Shown piece by piece: positions 8,352 to 16,936 of a DNA stretch of 64,000 bases. The DNA lies in contig NZ_AFEU01000002.1 of NCBI RefSeq assembly GCF_000262755.1, positions 434,001-498,000 on the forward strand, written 5' to 3'. The first letter of the stretch is position 1. Each line of letters begins with the position of its first letter. The notes under the pieces were generated by a model, which worked only from the letters and a program-made list of their open reading frames with translations, searched no databases and was not told where the DNA came from. This DNA is from Bacillus methanolicus PB1 (lineage in GTDB: Bacteria > Bacillota > Bacilli > Bacillales > Cytobacillaceae). Position numbers and translations under genes: made by a program.

Positions 8352-9137
8352 CTACTTTATTAAATCATAAGAAATCATTGCCGGTTTCGCTGTTCTAGGA
8401 TCCGTAACAATCACTGTATCGATATTAAATACTTGTTTAAGCACTTCGGCTGTCATGACTTTTTCTGGAGTCCCTTGTTTTACAATCGTTCCGTTCTTAA
8501 GAGCAACCATGTGATGGGCAAAACGGGCCGCGTGGTTCAAATCATGAATGACCATCGCAATCGTCCGTCCATCTTCTTGATTTAATTTTTCCAGGAGCTG
8601 TAAAACTTCTAATTGGTGAGCTAAATCTAAATACGTTGTTGGTTCGTCTAAAAGTAATAAATTTGTTTCTTGAGCAATCGCCATCGCAATCCAAGCTCGT
8701 TGCCTTTGCCCACCTGATAACGTATCAACAGACTGATCTCGGAGATTGGTTAATCCAGTAACCTCAAGCGCCCAATCAATCATTTCGTAATCATGGTTGC
8801 TGAGCCGTGAAAATCCTGTTTGATAAGGGGTCCGTCCATATGAAATTAATTCATACACTGTCAAACCACTCGGTGCTTCTGGTGATTGAGGTAAAATGGC
8901 CAGCTTTTTCGCAACTTCTTTAGTGGGTGTCTTATGAATCATTTTTCCATCTAAATAAATGACACCGGATAATGCCGGGTGCAGTCGTGCCACTGTTTTT
9001 AAAATCGTCGATTTGCCGCAGCCGTTTGGACCAATAATGGCAGTAATTTGATTCGATGGAATTTCCAAATTTAACTGTTCAACAATGATTCTGTCCTCGT
9101 ACCCGATGGTCAACTGTTCTGCTGATAGAGTTGTCAT
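8352..9137 (-). CDS. Iron-siderophore ABC transporter ATPase
   Basis: A 261-residue ABC ATPase of the FecE/FhuC group. Walker A is GPNGCGKST at 36-44, the signature LSGGQRQRAW lies near residue 140, and Walker B is LLLLDEPT. The sequence between matches the iron-siderophore/cobalamin importer family, including the typical HDLNHAARFAHH switch region. It powers import through the two permeases encoded just upstream in the operon, with the lipoprotein at 11388-12332 as receptor. GGGAGGGAG precedes the ATG. The exact siderophore cannot be told from sequence. Confidence 0.9.
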   Translation of the reverse strand: MTTLSAEQLTIGYEDRIIVEQLNLEIPSNQITAIIGPNGCGKSTILKTVARLHPALSGVIYLDGKMIHKTPTKEVAKKLAILPQSPEAPSGLTVYELISYGRTPYQTGFSRLSNHDYEMIDWALEVTGLTNLRDQSVDTLSGGQRQRAWIAMAIAQETNLLLLDEPTTYLDLAHQLEVLQLLEKLNQEDGRTIAMVIHDLNHAARFAHHMVALKNGTIVKQGTPEKVMTAEVLKQVFNIDTVIVTDPRTAKPAMISYDLIK

Positions 9138-9149
9138 AGCGCTCCCTCC

Positions 9150-10157
9150 CTACTTTTTCATTAATAAATAAATAAAATATGGAACACTAACAATTGATAC
9201 GACAAGACCAGCAGGAATTTCTGTAGGTGACAACACATTTGTTCCAATCGTATCAGCCATCAGTAAAATGAACGATCCAATCATGGCGGCGATCGGAAGC
9301 AGCAAATGATGATTTGGTCCAATCAGACGGCGAGCAATATGCGGGGCAATCAAACCTAAAAAAGTCATTCCACCGCCTGCAGCTACTCCTAAACCAGCGA
9401 TCCCCACCGCTACCATAAGGAGAAGCAGACGTTCACGATTGGAACGTATTCCAAGACCAGTTGCCACTGAACTCCCTAAGTTCAAAATATTAAGGGTATG
9501 TGCTTTATACAATGCGTATGGAATAAGTACGAGAAACCAAGGCAACAGAGCCCATACAAACTTCCATTGCGTTGCCCATAAATCTCCTGACAACCAAACC
9601 ATTGCTTGCATAAAATCGTGCGGTGTCATTCTTAATTGAAGGGCTATTAATAGAGCACTCAAACCTGCATTCATTCCAATTCCGACTAAGATAAGGCGAA
9701 TGGAATGAAATCCGCGTTTCCAAGCAAGACTCATAATCAAACCTGCTGTTAATAATGCACCCAAAAAAGAAAAGAGAGGCAAAGCAAAAGTACTGAACGT
9801 ACCAAGGCTTCCTGTTGCTGTTTTAAAAAATGAAAAATAAATGACGACAGCTGTCCCCGCACCTGCATTAATGCCTAAAATACCGGGGTCTGCCAGTTCA
9901 TTGCGTGTTATACTTTGTAAAATCGTCCCTGAAACAGCCATACCTGCACCAACGATGAGTGCTAATATAATGGTTGGCAGACGAATCTCAAACAAGATCA
10001 ACTGTTGTTGTTTCGTCCCATTACCAATCAATGTATGAAACACTTCATTTGGTGAAATGGGAACAACGCCGAAATTCAAACTTAATAAACAAGCGATGAA
10101 AAGGAGTACGATTAATGTGAACATCGTCCATTTATACTTCATAGAGATGTTGTTCAT
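9150..10157 (-). CDS. Iron-siderophore ABC transporter permease (FecCD family)
   Basis: A 335-residue integral membrane protein of the FecCD/BtuC family with about nine hydrophobic segments. The coupling-helix region GGGMTFLGLIAPHIARRLIGPNHH is characteristic (written in part here: GLIAPHIARRLIG). It forms the channel with the permease encoded upstream, whose stop codon overlaps this start by four bases (ATGA), so the two are translationally coupled. The ribosome site AAAGGAG precedes the ATG. No substrate specificity can be read from it. Confidence 0.9.
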   Translation of the reverse strand: MNNISMKYKWTMFTLIVLLFIACLLSLNFGVVPISPNEVFHTLIGNGTKQQQLILFEIRLPTIILALIVGAGMAVSGTILQSITRNELADPGILGINAGAGTAVVIYFSFFKTATGSLGTFSTFALPLFSFLGALLTAGLIMSLAWKRGFHSIRLILVGIGMNAGLSALLIALQLRMTPHDFMQAMVWLSGDLWATQWKFVWALLPWFLVLIPYALYKAHTLNILNLGSSVATGLGIRSNRERLLLLMVAVGIAGLGVAAGGGMTFLGLIAPHIARRLIGPNHHLLLPIAAMIGSFILLMADTIGTNVLSPTEIPAGLVVSIVSVPYFIYLLMKK

Positions 10158-11185
10158 ATGAATCTACTCCTTTCACTTCGAACTAAATATAAGAAAAAGG
10201 GCACTCCTATTGCTGCTGTGACGACTCCAATAGGTGTTTCAAAAGGAGCATTCATCATTCTTGCTCCGACATCCGCTAAAACAAGCAGCAGGCCACCCAA
10301 AACGGCTGAAACCGGGAGCAATAAGCGATAATTCGGTCCAACTAATATTCGGCTAATATGAGGGACAACGAGTCCAACAAAGCCAATGGATCCGGCTACC
10401 GAAACCGAAGCCCCGGTTAATAGCAAGACGGCAGTAACACTAAGAGCTTTGACCAGATTTAAATGAATTCCCAGCCCTTTCGTTACTTCCTCTCCAAGAT
10501 TTAGTAACGTTAAAGCACGAGCAATGACAAAGACGATCGGAATACCAATGAATCCTACCAAACTAAGAATTTTAAAATCATTCCAGTTTGTGTGAGCCAA
10601 TCCTCCGGCATACCAAAAACTCATCTCTTTTGACACATCAAAATGCAGTGCCACAGTTGAGGTCAACGAATTCAAAAACATTCCTGCCGCTACACCGGCA
10701 AGTGCCAATTTCACATGTGATACTCCACCTTTTGAAGCAGCAGCTAACAGAAATACGAAAAGGACTGTTAATCCTGCACCAGCCATAGAAGCAACAGTTT
10801 CTCCCATATTCGAAACGCTCGGAAACAAGGCTATTGTTATCACAAGCGAAAATGCCGCTCCATAAGATACCCCTAAAAGAGAGGGTTCAGCGAGTGGATT
10901 TCTTGTTATGGCCTGCATAATGGCTCCGGATAACGCTAAGTAAGAACCAACCAATGCGGCGATTAATGCTCGCGGTAATCGAATTTCTTGAACAATTTGA
11001 TGTGCTTTGTTATCAGAATGATAATCGAATATCGCTTGCCATACTGTTGCTAGTTTAATTGTTTCCGTTCCAAAAACGAGAGAAATATATATCGCCAACA
11101 ACAAACAACATATTCCGACAAGCACAATGTAACCTGTTCTTAATCTATGTTCTCTTGATATCGAAGGACGCTGTAAATTTGCCAC
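10154..11185 (-). CDS. Iron-siderophore ABC transporter permease (FecCD family)
   Basis: About 343 residues, the first gene of the minus-strand iron operon and partner of the permease that follows. The FecCD motifs NPLAEPSLLG and GLVVPHISRILVG are present, with nine or more hydrophobic segments. The start is uncertain: GTG at 11185 stands 12 bases after AAGGG, while a TTG four codons upstream directly abuts that site. A Fur box and a promoter lie immediately upstream, so expression should rise under iron starvation. Confidence 0.88.
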   Translation of the reverse strand: MANLQRPSISREHRLRTGYIVLVGICCLLLAIYISLVFGTETIKLATVWQAIFDYHSDNKAHQIVQEIRLPRALIAALVGSYLALSGAIMQAITRNPLAEPSLLGVSYGAAFSLVITIALFPSVSNMGETVASMAGAGLTVLFVFLLAAASKGGVSHVKLALAGVAAGMFLNSLTSTVALHFDVSKEMSFWYAGGLAHTNWNDFKILSLVGFIGIPIVFVIARALTLLNLGEEVTKGLGIHLNLVKALSVTAVLLLTGASVSVAGSIGFVGLVVPHISRILVGPNYRLLLPVSAVLGGLLLVLADVGARMMNAPFETPIGVVTAAIGVPFFLYLVRSERSRFI

Positions 11186-11221
11186 TATTAGAAACAACCC
11201 TTCATTGTTATTGTATAATAG

Positions 11222-11236
11222 TGATAATCATTATCA
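11222..11236. promoter_or_regulatory. Fur box of the permease-ATPase-reductase operon
   Basis: TGATAATCATTATCA is a perfect 7-1-7 palindrome matching the Bacillus Fur box. On the minus strand it overlaps a promoter formed by TTGATA and TACAAT 16 bp apart, consistent with iron-dependent repression. Confidence 0.85.
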
Positions 11237-11315
11237 ATAATAATTAAGTATAAAATGAATATCTGTTTCTTTCAATATATTTAACAGATTAATTGAAAAC
11301 TATTATCAATTAAAT

Positions 11316-11345
11316 TATTTTTATATTGACTTTTTGGTTGATAAT
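11316..11345 (+). promoter_or_regulatory. Promoter of the siderophore-binding lipoprotein gene
   Basis: TTGACT near 11326 followed 17 bases later by TATCAT near 11349 forms a promoter whose spacer and -10 are covered by the second Fur box. Coordinates of the hexamers are approximate. Confidence 0.5.
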
Positions 11346-11353
11346 GATTATCA
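11339..11353. promoter_or_regulatory. Fur box of the siderophore-binding lipoprotein gene
   Basis: TGATAATGATTATCA is a perfect 7-1-7 Fur box, 117 bp from the one serving the divergent operon. It overlaps the candidate -10 of the lipoprotein gene. Confidence 0.88.
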
Positions 11354-11387
11354 TTTTTATCGAAATGTTGGACTAAGGAGGATGCAA

Positions 11388-12332
11388 ATGAAGTTTCGAA
11401 ATACATATTTAGGAATAATCACAATTTTTATTTGTACGATATTGTTGTTAGCAGGTTGTGGTACTAGCAACACGAAGGAAACGAAAGAAAAAACAAAAGA
11501 CGTGACAGTAACGGATGCAATGGGGGAAGTAACGATCCCTGCCAATCCGAAACGGATTCTTGCTCCATACATGGAAGATTCGCTCGTAGCACTTGGCGTG
11601 ACACCGGCAGCTCAGTGGTCAATTGGAACAACGGTGCTTGATTACTTGCAATCTGATTTAAAAGACGTGCCGACAATTGGTTGGGATTTACCATTAGAAC
11701 AAACGATTAAAGCACAACCAGACTTGATTATTTTTAGTTCAGCATCGGCTATTCAAAAAGGGAATTATGAAGAATACAAAAAAGTGGCACCAACATATGT
11801 TTTTAAAGATGAAGACAGCGCCGACTGGCGTAAACAATTGGAAGTAATGGGGAAATTGTTAGGGAAAGAAAAGCAAGCAAAAAATGTATTTGCTGATTAT
11901 GATGCAAAAGTGAAAGAAGCATCTAAGAAAATTAAAGAAGCAATTGGTGATGAAACAGCAGCCATTTTATGGGTAGCTGGCGATCAATTCTACTTGTTTG
12001 AAAATACACGCTTTGCAGCAAATGTTCTCTATGGTGATTTAGGTGTTGCTCAACCTGAAATGGTTCAAAATTTACCTGCGGCCGAAGCAACATGGAAGCC
12101 GGTTTCACTTGAAGCATTGTCTAAACTTGACGCAGATCACCTGTTCCTTGTTAGCAAACCAAGTGAACCGGGATTAGAAACACTAAAAAACAGTTCTGTC
12201 TGGAATGGTATTCCAGCTGTTAAAAAAGGGAACGTATATCATATGGAAGATCCGAGCCATTGGACAATTAGCGGTGTGATCGCTAATAAACTTACCATTG
12301 AGAAAATTGTTGATTCGTTAGCGAAAAAATAA
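11388..12332 (+). CDS. Iron-siderophore ABC transporter substrate-binding lipoprotein
   Basis: A 314-residue lipoprotein: a hydrophobic leader ends in the lipobox LLAGC, followed by a charged linker and a periplasmic-binding fold of the FepB/FecB type (VTVTDAMGEVTIPANPKRI, then the two lobes joined by a long helix). It captures the ferric siderophore outside the cell for the permeases encoded divergently. AAGGAGG lies 6 bases before the ATG at 11388; an in-frame ATG at 11382 directly abuts the site and is less likely. Candidate ligands from the family include ferric citrate and hydroxamates; sequence alone does not decide. Confidence 0.9.
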   Translation: MKFRNTYLGIITIFICTILLLAGCGTSNTKETKEKTKDVTVTDAMGEVTIPANPKRILAPYMEDSLVALGVTPAAQWSIGTTVLDYLQSDLKDVPTIGWDLPLEQTIKAQPDLIIFSSASAIQKGNYEEYKKVAPTYVFKDEDSADWRKQLEVMGKLLGKEKQAKNVFADYDAKVKEASKKIKEAIGDETAAILWVAGDQFYLFENTRFAANVLYGDLGVAQPEMVQNLPAAEATWKPVSLEALSKLDADHLFLVSKPSEPGLETLKNSSVWNGIPAVKKGNVYHMEDPSHWTISGVIANKLTIEKIVDSLAKK

Positions 12333-12357
12333 AGTGAAAAATCTGTTATGTTGTACG

Positions 12358-12603
12358 GAGGCTGTCTCAACCTCCATGGCATATCAGCCACCACGATGAA
12401 TGAAAATGTTTCGACCTTTGACCTGCAATTTATAATGAAATTAGCGGGTCAAAGGTCGTTGCTTTTTTTGCTTTTTACCGGACATTTTCGTATAAAAAGC
12501 CTAAGGGTCAGACCCCATAACACAATATATAGGACATAATGTTAGATAAATGTGCTATATATTGATAAATGCACATGGGGTCAGACCCTTATGAGACAGC
12601 CTC
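12358..12603. mobile_element. MITE-like element M1 with GAGGCTGTCTCA ends
   Basis: A 246 bp non-coding element bounded by the perfect terminal inverted repeats GAGGCTGTCTCA and TGAGACAGCCTC. Inside, CGACCTTTGACC pairs with GGTCAAAGGTCG to form a hairpin, and AAGGGTCAGACCCCAT pairs with ATGGGGTCAGACCCTT except at the centre. It carries no gene. Closely related copies are at 41660-41830 and, degraded, near 39575-39710. The ends resemble those of IS1182-type elements, which could supply transposase in trans; that link is inference. No clear target duplication is seen. Confidence 0.75.
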
Positions 12604-12710
12604 TGTTTCATTGATTTTCTTTTACGTATCCAGACCTAATAGAACAAAGTATATTACAAAAGGAACCGCTTAGTGCAGTTCCTTTCCATTTTTTGTACAT
12701 ATCGCGCAAA

Positions 12711-13760
12711 TTAAATCCGTGTTTCGCGTTGTTCCTGTAACATCGTGATGCCGGCCACGATTTCAAAGGAACGAAGACGGGCCTGGTGATCATAAATTTG
12801 GGCATTGACCATAATTTCGTCGGCCTGGGTATCATTTAAGAATATTTGCAGCTTTTCTTTCACAGTCTCAGGGCTGCCAACGATGGAAGAACCTATTTGC
12901 TGCTCGACGGCTTCTTTTTCATATTCGTTCCAAAGAGCATCCATATTGTTCACTGGAGGCTGCAGCGGCACATTATGATTCCGAATCAAGTTCAAGAATT
13001 GCTGCTGCATTGTAGTTGCCAGATGGTGCGCTTTTTCATCCGTTTCTGCAGCAATAACGTTTACCGCGACCATTGCATACGGCTTATCAAGCACTTTTGA
13101 AGGCTTGAAGGATTGGCGATATATCTCCAGTGCCGCCAGTGTATTGTTAGGTGAGAAGTGGCTTGCAAAAGCAAATGGCAGACCGAGTATGCCTGCAAGT
13201 TGTGCGCTGTATCCGCTTGAGCCTAATAACCAGATTGGAATGTTCAAGCCCTCGCCCGGGACTGCTCTTATATGCATTCTTCCTGAAGCTAAAGACGGAT
13301 CAAAATAGGCGCGAAGCTCAGCTAATTGCTCAGGAAAATCCTCGCCATGGCTTCTGAGGTCGCGTCTTAGAGCATGAGCGGTAAGCTGATCAGTACCGGG
13401 AGCGCGGCCAAGACCAAGATCAATTCGGCCCGGAAACAGAGATTCGAGAGTTCCGAACTGTTCAGCAATCACCAGCGGAGCGTGGTTAGGAAGCATGATC
13501 CCGCCTGAACCTACTCGGATTTTTGAAGTACCTTGAGCCACATGACCAATGACAACAGATGTTGCAGAACTGGCGACGGCAGAAATATTATGGTGCTCTG
13601 CCAGCCAGTACCGGTGATAACCCCACTTTTCCGCATGTTGAGCAAGATCCAGCGTATTTCGAAAAGAATCGGATGGAGTACCGCCTTCTACAATCGGAGA
13701 AAGATCAAGTACCGAAAACGGAATATCGGTAATTCGTTTTGCTTTATTATTTTCAGACAT
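12711..13760 (-). CDS. LLM-class flavin-dependent oxidoreductase (luciferase-like)
   Basis: A 349-residue TIM-barrel flavoprotein of the bacterial luciferase-like family. Typical stretches are [13 protein letters not shown] at the N-terminus, [10 protein letters not shown] with the conserved WLAEHH motif, [19 protein letters not shown] and [16 protein letters not shown]. Members use reduced FMN to oxidise various substrates. This subgroup resembles the B. subtilis YceB/YtmO type proteins, of uncertain substrate. The gene stands alone between repeat element M1 and a 21 bp tandem repeat region. Only a weak ribosome site (AAGAAGA) precedes the ATG. Confidence 0.85.
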   Translation of the reverse strand: MSENNKAKRITDIPFSVLDLSPIVEGGTPSDSFRNTLDLAQHAEKWGYHRYWLAEHHNISAVASSATSVVIGHVAQGTSKIRVGSGGIMLPNHAPLVIAEQFGTLESLFPGRIDLGLGRAPGTDQLTAHALRRDLRSHGEDFPEQLAELRAYFDPSLASGRMHIRAVPGEGLNIPIWLLGSSGYSAQLAGILGLPFAFASHFSPNNTLAALEIYRQSFKPSKVLDKPYAMVAVNVIAAETDEKAHHLATTMQQQFLNLIRNHNVPLQPPVNNMDALWNEYEKEAVEQQIGSSIVGSPETVKEKLQIFLNDTQADEIMVNAQIYDHQARLRSFEIVAGITMLQEQRETRI

Positions 13761-13882
13761 ACTTTCATCTTCTTTCTTTTTTTATTTTATAATTTAAGAA
13801 CTTTATGATCATAAAATCAAATAATTTGTTTCTATCGAGTCTGATAAAAAAGTAGGTGAGATTTGAAATGGAAATTTGGCTG

Positions 13883-14064
13883 AACGAGAGTAAAAGAATA
13901 TTGAACGGGAGTAAAGAGGCGGCGAACGGGAGTAAACGTGTAATGAACGGGAGTAAAGAGGTGCTGAACGGGAGTAAACGTGTAATGAACGAGAGTAAAG
14001 ATCTACCGAACGGGAGTAATCGTACTCTGAACGGAAGTAAAAACCCGTCGATAGAGAGTAGTCG
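13883..14064. repeat. Tandem 21 bp repeat family A (AACGGGAGTAAA units)
   Basis: Nearly nine units of 21 bases, each with the core AACGGGAGTAAA followed by nine variable bases. Because 21 is a multiple of three, the plus strand stays open and reads as an NGSK heptad, but the same family at 61935-62037 is interrupted by stops, so I regard it as non-coding. It lies between two minus-strand genes. Confidence 0.85.
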
Positions 14065-14119
14065 TATAAATTTGTATACCGGCCGCCCAACACAAAAACA
14101 GCATCCCTTTTGGTACTGC

Positions 14120-14797
14120 TTATTGTGTTTTCGCGATTGTCTCAATTTCATTCGAAATATAAACATTTACTCCCTTTTTATCACTTTGAGCAATTTTATA
14201 CATGCCTAAAGCGACTGTTTTTCCTGATATTGCTTTATATTTTTTCAACGGACCAATAAAAGCGAATGAAAGCTTTGCAGACAGAAATGCCCCCACTGTT
14301 TCATCAAGTCTGAATTCTGTTCTTTTTCCAAGAAGAAGGGATGGTCTGAGTATATGCAGTGAACGGAACCCAACCTCTTTAAGTTGTTCCTCAAGCAACC
14401 CTTTCATTCGTGTATACCATATGAAAGAGTTAGGGTTTGCCCCTATGGAACTAATAACCAGGAACTGTTTTGCCCCCATTTCTTTTGCAACTCTTGCAAT
14501 GATTAAGGGATAATCAACATCAACTCTTAACATTGCTTCTCTCGATTTGGCTTTTTTAATCGTAGTCCCTAAACAACAGAACACATCATCCACTCTAAAA
14601 TGATCTTTATAGTTGAACAGATTTTCAAAATCAGCAATTATTTCCTCAAGTTTTGGGTGTTTGATGCCAAGAGGTCTGCGTGCTAATGCGACAACTTTGT
14701 CATATTGATTTCCGTTCAGCAGGTAATGAAGCAGCTCTCCGCCAACAAGACCGCTTGCTCCTGCTATCAATGCCGTTTTTCCTCCCAAAAGAATCAA
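14120..14797 (-). CDS. NAD(P)-binding Rossmann protein, YraR-like
   Basis: A 225-residue short-chain-like protein with the nucleotide motif GASGLVGGELL near the N-terminus and YTRMKG carrying the Tyr-x-x-x-Lys pair near residue 130. VFCCLGTTIKKAKS is typical of the atypical SDR group that includes B. subtilis YraR and the HTATIP2-like proteins. The reaction is not known. The ribosome site is weak; the ATG is followed by a second hydrophobic beta strand in the expected place. It is the only gene on its transcript as far as can be seen. Confidence 0.8.
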   Translation of the reverse strand: MILLGGKTALIAGASGLVGGELLHYLLNGNQYDKVVALARRPLGIKHPKLEEIIADFENLFNYKDHFRVDDVFCCLGTTIKKAKSREAMLRVDVDYPLIIARVAKEMGAKQFLVISSIGANPNSFIWYTRMKGLLEEQLKEVGFRSLHILRPSLLLGKRTEFRLDETVGAFLSAKLSFAFIGPLKKYKAISGKTVALGMYKIAQSDKKGVNVYISNEIETIAKTQ

Positions 14798-14928
14798 CTC
14801 CTATTGTTTCGCTTAAATATGGACATTTTTCGAACAGCCAGAAAAACTGGGATAAGATTTTCATTAATAGTTCCCCCGAAAAACCAAAAAACAAACGAAA
14901 AAGAGTTTTCTAAGAAATTTAATGAAAA

Positions 14929-15606
14929 TCAAGAAATACTTTCAATAAGGAAGTCAGAAATCATTTCTTTTTCTTTTGTTGAAAGCTGCCCAATTATACC
15001 GACAAAATCGCTCCCTAATTTCGCTAATTCACTTCCTAAATTTTTGTTCGCAGTTTGAATAATTGTACCTATAACTGTTCCAACAAACATGATGAGTCTT
15101 GTATGGTGTTCATGAATGTCTTCAACGATATATTTAATCAAAAAAATAGTCCGTTCACTGGAATTGTTTAAATAAACAATGAGCAGACATAAGATATATA
15201 CACAAAGAATTGCTTTTTTCTTAATTTTTGACATTTCCTCTAAAACTTTTTGGATCGCTTTATTTGGGTTTAATTCTTTTAATTGCTGTGAGAAAGCCAA
15301 CACTTCTTTTTTAATCTCTTCCCATTCTTCCATACTTACTTCAATTGAAGACGAGTTATTTAATAAGTTAAATGCCTTTTTTGATGGTGTGTACACGATT
15401 TGGGAGCGGCCCGTTTCCCGATTATTAATCGTATAATCGCGAGTTAGAAAACCTAATTTTTCAAGCTGTTTTAACATATCATAAGCCGTCCATTTACTAA
15501 CACCGATTGCCTTCGCTAATGTTTCGTAATGAACGGGCAGTTCGGTTCTTTCATATAAATCCATCAATTTTTGCAAAAACTGTTTTTTTCGTTCTGTTAG
15601 ATTCAT
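14929..15606 (-). CDS. Winged-helix transcriptional regulator
   Basis: About 225 residues. The N-terminal 75 form a winged helix with the helix-turn-helix YETLAKAIGVSKWTAYDMLKQL (in part: AIGVSKWTAYDML). The C-terminal half has a hydrophobic helix (AILCVYILCLLIVYL) and a further helical region that may sense a ligand or membrane. The ATG at 15606 follows AGGGTGG with an 8-base spacer; a GTG four codons earlier overlaps that site. It diverges from the patatin-phasin-UbiB operon and probably regulates it. The family is not one I can name precisely. Confidence 0.7.
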   Translation of the reverse strand: MNLTERKKQFLQKLMDLYERTELPVHYETLAKAIGVSKWTAYDMLKQLEKLGFLTRDYTINNRETGRSQIVYTPSKKAFNLLNNSSSIEVSMEEWEEIKKEVLAFSQQLKELNPNKAIQKVLEEMSKIKKKAILCVYILCLLIVYLNNSSERTIFLIKYIVEDIHEHHTRLIMFVGTVIGTIIQTANKNLGSELAKLGSDFVGIIGQLSTKEKEMISDFLIESIS

Positions 15607-15812
15607 GAGTAAAACCACCCTAAAATATTTACATCTTGATTATAGTAAGTTAATCTAGTATTATCAACCCAAAATACCCAAAAACCACAAAAAACAAATA
15701 AACTTAACGATAAAGCGAAAGCACGAATACATATCCCTTATTTATTTAAGAGAAAATACAACTAATCGAATCGTATGATTGAAAAGTTTACGGTACACAA
15801 TTGGAGGGAAAT

Positions 15813-16592
15813 ATGAAAAAGATAGGTTTGGCTTTAGGGGGAGGAGCAGTACGGGGATTAGCTCACATTGGTGTTTTAAAAGTATTCCAAAAACACAACA
15901 TCCCAATTGACTTCATTGTAGGTACCAGCATGGGAGCTGCAATTGGAGGGTTGGTTGCTGCCGGGATTGATATTGAAAAAATTGAAAAGTTTGTTCTCGA
16001 AACTCCATCGTATCGAATATTAGAAATCGGTATTCCCAATCGGGGAATCTTTGCCGGCAATAAAATATTTACGATTTTAGATGAATTATTTAAACAAAAC
16101 GGCCTAAATGAAATTCAGATCGAGGATCTTCCGATACCGTACCAAGCAGTTTCCGTGGATCTGAATAAAGGAGAATTATTTGTTTTTACCAAAGGCAATT
16201 TATCGTTGGCCATTCGCGCGACAACGTCGATGCCTGCAATTTTTTCCCCGGTATCGTATCAAGATAAAGTACTAGTAGACGGTGGTGTTCTGAACAACTT
16301 ACCGGCTGACCTTGCCCGAAAAGCAGGGGTGGATATTGTTGTTGCAGTTGATGTGGAACGAGGATACGAGGAACGTGAGCCGAGAAGCCTATTTGAAGTT
16401 GTTTATCGTTCTTACACGTTAATGACGAGAGAAGTGCGCCGTTCCAGGCTGCGCCATGCGGATATTGTAATTCGTCCTGAAGTAGGACATATCGCAGCAT
16501 TAGACACGACAAAAGCAAAAGAATGCATTGATGCCGGAGAACGAGCAGCTGAGAAAAAAATAAAAGAGTTAAAATCGTTGCTTAACTTATAA
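15813..16592 (+). CDS. Patatin-like phospholipase
   Basis: A 259-residue patatin-family lipid hydrolase. The oxyanion glycine-rich loop is GGGAVRG at 9-15, the nucleophile is Ser39 in GTSMG, and the catalytic Asp is in DGG (VLVDGGVLNNLP). The layout matches RssA-type bacterial patatins, probably acting on membrane lipids in the cytoplasm. GGAGGG precedes the ATG at 15813. It is first in a three-gene operon with a phasin-like protein (14 bases downstream) and a UbiB kinase, which suggests a shared role in lipid or polyester metabolism. Confidence 0.88.
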   Translation: MKKIGLALGGGAVRGLAHIGVLKVFQKHNIPIDFIVGTSMGAAIGGLVAAGIDIEKIEKFVLETPSYRILEIGIPNRGIFAGNKIFTILDELFKQNGLNEIQIEDLPIPYQAVSVDLNKGELFVFTKGNLSLAIRATTSMPAIFSPVSYQDKVLVDGGVLNNLPADLARKAGVDIVVAVDVERGYEEREPRSLFEVVYRSYTLMTREVRRSRLRHADIVIRPEVGHIAALDTTKAKECIDAGERAAEKKIKELKSLLNL

Positions 16593-16606
16593 AGGAGGAA
16601 TGCAGC

Positions 16607-16906
16607 ATGAAAAGTTTAATCAATCAAGTTCTTTCGTTAGGATTAGGCGTGGCAGTTACCAGTAAAGAGCAAATTGAAAAAATCGTCAATGATTTAGTAA
16701 AAAAGGGAGAACTAAGTAAGGAGGAATCAAAAGAATGGATTGATAAGCTGACGGAAAGAGGCGCTCAAGCCAGGAAAGAGTTAGATGAAATGGTTAAATT
16801 CAGAATCAAACAAGTGTTGGATGAACTGAACTTAGTTTCAAAAGATGAAGTCCGTGAATTAGAGCGGAGAATCGAAATGTTAGAAAGAGAAAGGAAGGGC
16901 GATTAA
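16607..16906 (+). CDS. Phasin-family (PhaF/PhaI-like) helical protein
   Basis: A 99-residue, highly charged protein predicted to be almost all helix, with a C-terminal coiled coil (DEVRELERRIEMLERERK). It resembles the small PhaF/PhaI-type granule-associated proteins often annotated as polyhydroxyalkanoate regulators and commonly found beside aarF/ubiB genes. AAGGAGG precedes the ATG. No polyester synthase gene is in the window, so granule binding is only a possibility. It may simply scaffold the neighbouring UbiB protein at the membrane. Confidence 0.7.
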   Translation: MKSLINQVLSLGLGVAVTSKEQIEKIVNDLVKKGELSKEESKEWIDKLTERGAQARKELDEMVKFRIKQVLDELNLVSKDEVRELERRIEMLERERKGD

Positions 16907-16936
16907 AGACAAGTCCTAGTTCGGGAGGAATTTTTT

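Noticed and set aside
13856-14209. 117-codon plus-strand frame through repeat array A, encoding NGSK heptads
   Set aside because: The frame stays open only because the repeat period is a multiple of three. The same repeat family at 61935-62037 contains stops in the equivalent frame, so the repeat is probably not translated.
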